DNA from: an uncultured Lachnospiraceae bacterium
GTDB lineage: Bacteria > Bacillota > Clostridia > Lachnospirales > Lachnospiraceae
Direction: 5' to 3'
Assembly: GCA_900549665.1 (NCBI GenBank)
Contig: URPH01000008.1
Span: 20,003 to 84,002 of the forward strand
Length of the DNA stretch: 64,000 bases
Shown here in pieces: positions 60,788-64,000 of the stretch. Position 1 is the stretch's first letter; each line of letters begins with the position of its first letter. The translations under genes and the position numbers were made by a program. A model generated the notes under the pieces. The model was not told the DNA's origin and made no database searches. It saw only the letters and a list, made by a program, of their open reading frames with translations.

Positions 60788-60827
60788 TTTGAAAGTTATC
60801 ACGATTCGCTTTTTGATAACTTTCAAA
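60788..60827. promoter_or_regulatory. 14-bp inverted repeat between TetR and ABC genes
   Basis: Perfect arms TTTGAAAGTTATCA (60788-60801) and TGATAACTTTCAAA (60814-60827) with a 12-base spacer. The position upstream of the ABC operon and next to a TetR gene makes it a candidate TetR operator. Confidence 0.7.
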
Positions 60828-60852
60828 AATAAAAGAGACCCGAAGGTCTCTT
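60828..60852 (-). terminator. TetR gene terminator
   Basis: Stem AAGAGACC / GGTCTCTT with a CGAA loop, overlapping the TetR stop codon and followed on the minus strand by TTTATTTTTG. Confidence 0.75.
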
Positions 60853-61492
60853 ATTTGTCACAATCTCTCGCATATTCAGTTAGTCCCAAAATATTCATCC
60901 ATCCCGGCATGAAAAAATCTGATATTTTATTGAGACACATGTCTGTTTCCTCCTCTGAGTAATCATGCACAATCGGTTCTATCAATGCTGTCAAATATGC
61001 GCTTAACAGAATATGCATATCCTTTTCCGTAATCGGTTTGACAGGAACGCCTCTCCTTTTCAGGGTGTCTATAACCTGCAGCATCTCTTTTTGCTGCTCC
61101 AACACGTTTTTATGAATGAAATTTTCGTACGCCGTTCCTTCAGATCTGCAAAGCAGAAGTTTCATTTCCGGTCGGTAAGCCTTGGATAACTCTCGAAAGA
61201 TCTGAACTTCACCGGTATGAAAGGAATCCCGGATGCCAATCCCACTTTCTACTGCTTTGTTGGCATTGTTCCTATGTTCTTTCATCATGACGGACATTTC
61301 CTGCAGCAACGGCTCAAGGACCTGACGGAACAGATCTTCCTTGTCTTTGCAATGTCGATACAAACCTGCTGATGTCATCCCCGCACGCTTTCCAATATCC
61401 CGTATGGAAGCTTTTTCAAATCCCTTTTCAAGAAATTCGGCCTTTGCCGCTTCCAGCACTCTGGCATGACTTTGTGATTTATCTCTTGGCAT
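60851..61492 (-). CDS. TetR/AcrR family transcriptional regulator
   Basis: A repressor of 213 residues. The N-terminal helix-turn-helix is clear: ARVLEAAKAEFLEKGFEKASIRDIGKRAG, then MTSAGLYRHCKDKEDLF (about residues 10-60). The C-terminal ligand-binding domain is variable, with a Met-rich start (LLQEMSVMMKEH). I chose the ATG at 61492 (MPRDKSQSHARVL), 8 bases after GAGAAG. A GTG at 61501 is possible. It is transcribed toward the ABC exporter genes and probably represses them, sensing the exported compound. Confidence 0.9.
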   Translation of the reverse strand: MPRDKSQSHARVLEAAKAEFLEKGFEKASIRDIGKRAGMTSAGLYRHCKDKEDLFRQVLEPLLQEMSVMMKEHRNNANKAVESGIGIRDSFHTGEVQIFRELSKAYRPEMKLLLCRSEGTAYENFIHKNVLEQQKEMLQVIDTLKRRGVPVKPITEKDMHILLSAYLTALIEPIVHDYSEEETDMCLNKISDFFMPGWMNILGLTEYARDCDK

Positions 61493-61597
61493 ATTTATCA
61501 CTTCTCACATCATATTCTCACATCACATATGATTCACTTTATCGGATGCTCGTACAGATGAAAAACTCGCAGCAATCAAATATCATTGACCGTACAA

Positions 61598-61960
61598 TCA
61601 GTCATCAATTGCGCTGACAGTATATCCCTGTTTCTCAATTCTCCGGCACAAGGTCTCGAGATTGATCTCGCGATCGCAGGATACAATAGCAATCTTTTTC
61701 TTTAACTGCACGGTCGCTGCAGCTCCATCAATATCGTTGATGGCGTCCTGTACTTTGTAAGCACAATTCTTGCACTTCATTCCTTCAATATGTACGGTAT
61801 ATGTTTTTATGACTTTATTTTTTAAATGCTTTTTTCTTGGCTTTTTGGAAGAACCGCCACAACAGCCGCCCTCTCCCCGGAAATGCTTTACAGAACCTAT
61901 GATTGCAAAAATACCCACTGCAATGATGAATAAAATAATAATTGTGTTTGCCATGGTCAT
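61598..61960 (-). CDS. FeoB-associated-type membrane protein with HMA domain
   Basis: A 120-residue protein. The ATG at 61960 is 6 bases after AAGGAG. One N-terminal membrane helix (about residues 5-23, IIILFIIAVGIFAIIGS) is followed by a Gly/Cys patch (GEGGCCGGSSKKPRKK), as in FeoB-associated Cys-rich proteins. A heavy-metal-associated domain follows at about 50-120, with the metal site GMKCKNCAYKVQDAI (MxCxxC). It should bind copper, zinc or iron on the membrane. FeoA/FeoB genes are not visible here. The promoter overlaps a palindrome. Confidence 0.85.
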   Translation of the reverse strand: MTMANTIIILFIIAVGIFAIIGSVKHFRGEGGCCGGSSKKPRKKHLKNKVIKTYTVHIEGMKCKNCAYKVQDAINDIDGAAATVQLKKKIAIVSCDREINLETLCRRIEKQGYTVSAIDD

Positions 61961-61995
61961 GCATCTCTCCTTTTTTATTCTTTTCAGCCATAGAT

Positions 61996-62030
61996 AATAT
62001 AGCACAAACATTTGTTAGAGTCAACTAACA
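61996..62030 (-). promoter_or_regulatory. promoter with operator-like palindrome for the HMA gene
   Basis: TTGACT and TATATT with exactly 17 bases between on the minus strand. The palindrome TGTTAGTTGACTCTAACA (62013-62030) covers the -35. Its TTAG..CTAA form recalls DtxR/MntR-type metal repressor sites, an inference. Confidence 0.7.
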
Positions 62031-62131
62031 GCTGTTCAACACCTGCATACGGCATTTTTTCATTGTGCGAAAAGGAGGTCACGTTGTAAACGTCAAACCA
62101 ATATCAGCACCAGAACAATCATGCGGATTGA

Positions 62132-62324
62132 AAACGGAATGGCAACAAACTCATCCTTCGGATCTGTCGTGCCGGTGATGCACTGTCAAAAGCCATTGAA
62201 TGGTGTCGGGAACAGAATCCAGAATTTAATGATGTCAACGACAATCTGCCAGAGATATTTCCCAATGACCTGTTCTGGTCGAACCTACTCTCTTTATCTT
62301 GCCGTCATTCATCAGTTTTTTCAT
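62132..62324 (+). pseudogene. unidentified gene remnant
   Basis: A 63-codon open frame with no start codon, reading RNGNKLILRICRAGDALS then KAIEWCREQNPEFNDVNDN. It looks protein-like, then becomes the antisense of the Fic fragment near 62255. The parent gene was not recognised. Confidence 0.4.
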
Positions 62325-62711
62325 GATTCTCTGGACAGTTCTCCTTGATAACGATAATTCTTTAGCTAAATCTGTCTGTGTAATATATGGGTTCTGCTTC
62401 AGACCTGATAACAACCTACTTTCTATATTATCAGCGCCACGATCGGCGCCATCAGCGTCAAGAATAGCGTCATTCGTGGTGCTATTTGTCATCTGATTCA
62501 AAAGTTCCTCTAAAATATTATCTATTTGAGTCAGCATGAATTCAATAAATACCGTTGATTCTCCCTCTACATGGCATTTTGCAATCGCATCATAATAATC
62601 ATCCTGAAATTTTTCAATTTGGCTTTCTATCGGAATATATTCAAAAATAGGATTCCATTTAGTCAAAATAGCTGTATGCCACAGCCTTGCCATCCTGCCA
62701 TTGCCATCAGC
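62235..62711 (-). pseudogene. Fic domain protein, C-terminal remnant
   Basis: A remnant of a Fic/AMPylase-family protein. The frame starts, right after an in-frame TGA, with ADGNGRMARLW, the second half of the catalytic HPFxDGNGR motif, then runs through the C-terminal helices (WNPIFEYIPIESQIEKFQDD, near residues 18-37) and a winged-helix domain (TQTDLAKELSLSRRTVQRIM) to the stop. The HPF part, including the catalytic His, is missing, so it cannot be an active transferase. Intact Fic proteins modify target proteins with AMP. No antitoxin partner is seen. Confidence 0.8.
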
Positions 62712-62776
62712 TCATGTCAAGCATGGGACAAAAAAATATTTTTTTCAAACGCCTGTGCAGGCATTTGAGAAAATGA

Positions 62777-63459
62777 CTACATCCAAGAACAAAATTCATC
62801 AATGTTTTCAAACATAATTTCCAGCTTATCTATCTTCTTTTCTGTATGATAATGTCCACAATACCATTTCTGATAGTTCAACTTTTCTTCTATCCTATTG
62901 AGCCATTGTTCCGTAGATTTATAAACCTTGCTTTGATCTACACCTTGCATGAATACCTCAACCGGCTCGTATTTTAATAGTGTAGTATGACTTAGGACAA
63001 CATCTATATTCCAGCCTGCCTTATCAAGCTGTTCTTCCACATATGCCTTGATTTCTTCTGATGGTTGCTCATCTTCCCACCAGCCCCAGCCATACGCAAT
63101 ACGGATTGCCTTGTCAATACTATATGCTCCTCCCATCACTATTGTTTTCTTCCCATCTAAATCAAATATCTCTCCATTTTTAGCAAACAAGAGACTGGGA
63201 TATTCTTCCTCTTCATATACTATGCCACCATGCCATTGTTTCTCCTCATAGCCATCAATGGTATAAGGTTTTTGTTCATGATTTCCATGAATAGAAAATA
63301 TTGTAATTGCAAGTTCCTCCAGCAATTTCTTTTTAACGAATCATACATTGGACCACTGAAATTGATACCTGTATCACCCAGAATTATCATAATGTCATCT
63401 TTGGATGTACTATTCATTTGACAAAAGTTTTCTATTCTTTCAAATCTGCCATGGCGTGA
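62777..63459 (-). pseudogene. metallophosphoesterase with frameshift and lost N-terminus
   Basis: Two minus-strand pieces make up one calcineurin-like phosphoesterase. The upstream part (HGRFERIENFCQMNSTSKDD, then IMIILGDTGINFSGPMYDSLK) and the downstream part (LLEELAITIFSIHGNHEQKPYTID to the end at 62777) belong in sequence, but the first frame runs out of phase in a run of A residues at 63325-63335. One added A restores it. The N-terminal DxH block before HGRF is also missing, where the leuA remnant begins. It is therefore broken twice. The C-terminal metal motif WYCGHYHTEK is intact. Confidence 0.8.
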
Positions 63460-63799
63460 AGAGAAAAAACTCAACGAGTGGTCTGTTCCTTATCTGCCGG
63501 TTGACCCAATGGAGGCGGGAAGAACTTACGATTCCGACGAAGAGCACAAAGAGCTGTCTCCACAGTGGGTATATAAAATCTTTGAAGATAAGTATGTGAA
63601 ACGCCAGCCTTACTTCCAGATTGAAGAGTACCACTTCAAACAGGTGGATGGTATTATGGCAGAAGCTACGATTGTCCAAGGTGGGCAGAACCGGCTGGTA
63701 AGCGCCAGCGGAAATGGTCGTCTGGATGCTGTCAGCAACATTATCAAACAGTACTTCAGCATCAGCTTTGAGCTGTCCGTATACGAAGAACACGCTTAG
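63449..63799 (+). pseudogene. leuA: 2-isopropylmalate synthase remnant (leuA)
   Basis: A plus-strand frame of 116 residues without a proper start. PWREEKKLNEWSVPYLPVDP and the GRTYDSD segment correspond to the linker after the catalytic barrel. EEHKELSPQWVYKIF follows at once, where a normal enzyme has about 40 more residues. The tail (AEATIVQGGQNRLVSASGNG, then FELSVYEEHA) matches the leucine-binding regulatory domain, stopped early. So it has lost the barrel, an internal piece and its C-terminus. The stop lies in a terminator stem. Confidence 0.7.
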
Positions 63800-63840
63800 G
63801 CCTTGTACTACAAAAGTACTCGGACTAAGCGTTTTTTCAT
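63790..63840 (+). terminator. terminator at the leuA remnant
   Basis: Outer stem ACGCTTAG / CTAAGCGT with inner GTACT / AGTAC arms, followed by TTTTTTC on the plus strand. The TAG stop of the remnant is inside the stem. Confidence 0.8.
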
Positions 63841-64000
63841 AGTTTCTATCTTCCCGGCAAACTGTTATTTCCAACCGACCATCGGGTCTGATTAACTGCC
63901 GTATCTGATTGCTGCGATATCAGTCAGCTACGATATCAGGTCGAATGCCTTACAATCAATGTCGGGATTGTAATATAAGACTGGGCATACAGATTCGGTT

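Noticed and set aside
63440..63874. 144-codon minus-strand frame
   Set aside because: It is antisense to the leuA remnant and has no independent support.

Overview
The window reads as a chromosomal segment of a low-to-moderate GC Firmicute of class Clostridia, most likely a member of Lachnospiraceae. The grounds are strong AGGAGG-type ribosome binding sites, an S-box (SAM-I) riboswitch on metK, a NiaR-controlled nadABC operon, a reverse rubrerythrin next to a PerR-like regulator, and several small families typical of that group. Most of the content is housekeeping and lies on the minus strand. No tRNA, rRNA, CRISPR array or complete insertion sequence was seen.

Layout. 1-16.2 kb: argF-birA-small protein-dusB-unknown gene (cut by the left edge), an NfeD/SPFH membrane pair, a SleB-like cell-wall hydrolase, proC-rRNA methyltransferase, pfkA, dnaE, a lone pilT, and metK under a SAM riboswitch. 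16.2-31 kb: an HD-GYP protein, murA, an LysM/G5/M23 peptidase, a flavin reductase, a coiled-coil tail-anchored protein, a small alarmone synthetase, and a surface-glycan-like set (UDP-sugar pyrophosphorylase, GT2, a large polytopic protein, an M18 aminopeptidase). 31-44 kb: a GGDEF protein, truA, a PP2A-like phosphatase, a YhaN/YhaO-like nuclease pair, nadA-nadB-nadC-niaR with a palindromic operator on its promoter, a panE-like reductase and a DUF819-type membrane protein. 44-47.2 kb: a PD-(D/E)XK-like protein, then 1.6 kb of repeats including a ten-unit 74-bp array. 47.2-57 kb: carB, a three-gene cassette (CapA-like hydrolase, RimK-like ATP-grasp ligase, FolC-like Mur ligase) with a 227-bp palindromic element upstream, a second flavin reductase, reverse rubrerythrin and PerR. 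57-62 kb: a 34-residue membrane peptide, a heterodimeric ABC exporter with its TetR regulator, and an FeoB-associated-type membrane protein fused to an HMA domain under an operator-like palindrome. 62-64 kb: a scrapyard of broken genes (Fic, metallophosphoesterase with a frameshift, leuA).

The items most worth a second look are the CapA/RimK/Mur-ligase cassette, which looks like a soluble peptide- or polyglutamate-type ligase pathway; the 74-bp array, whose period makes all three minus frames encode the same repeat; a dispersed hairpin repeat with compensatory changes between copies; two leaders in which an inverted repeat covers the ribosome binding site; and the 34-bp perfect inverted repeat element at 54.0-54.2 kb.
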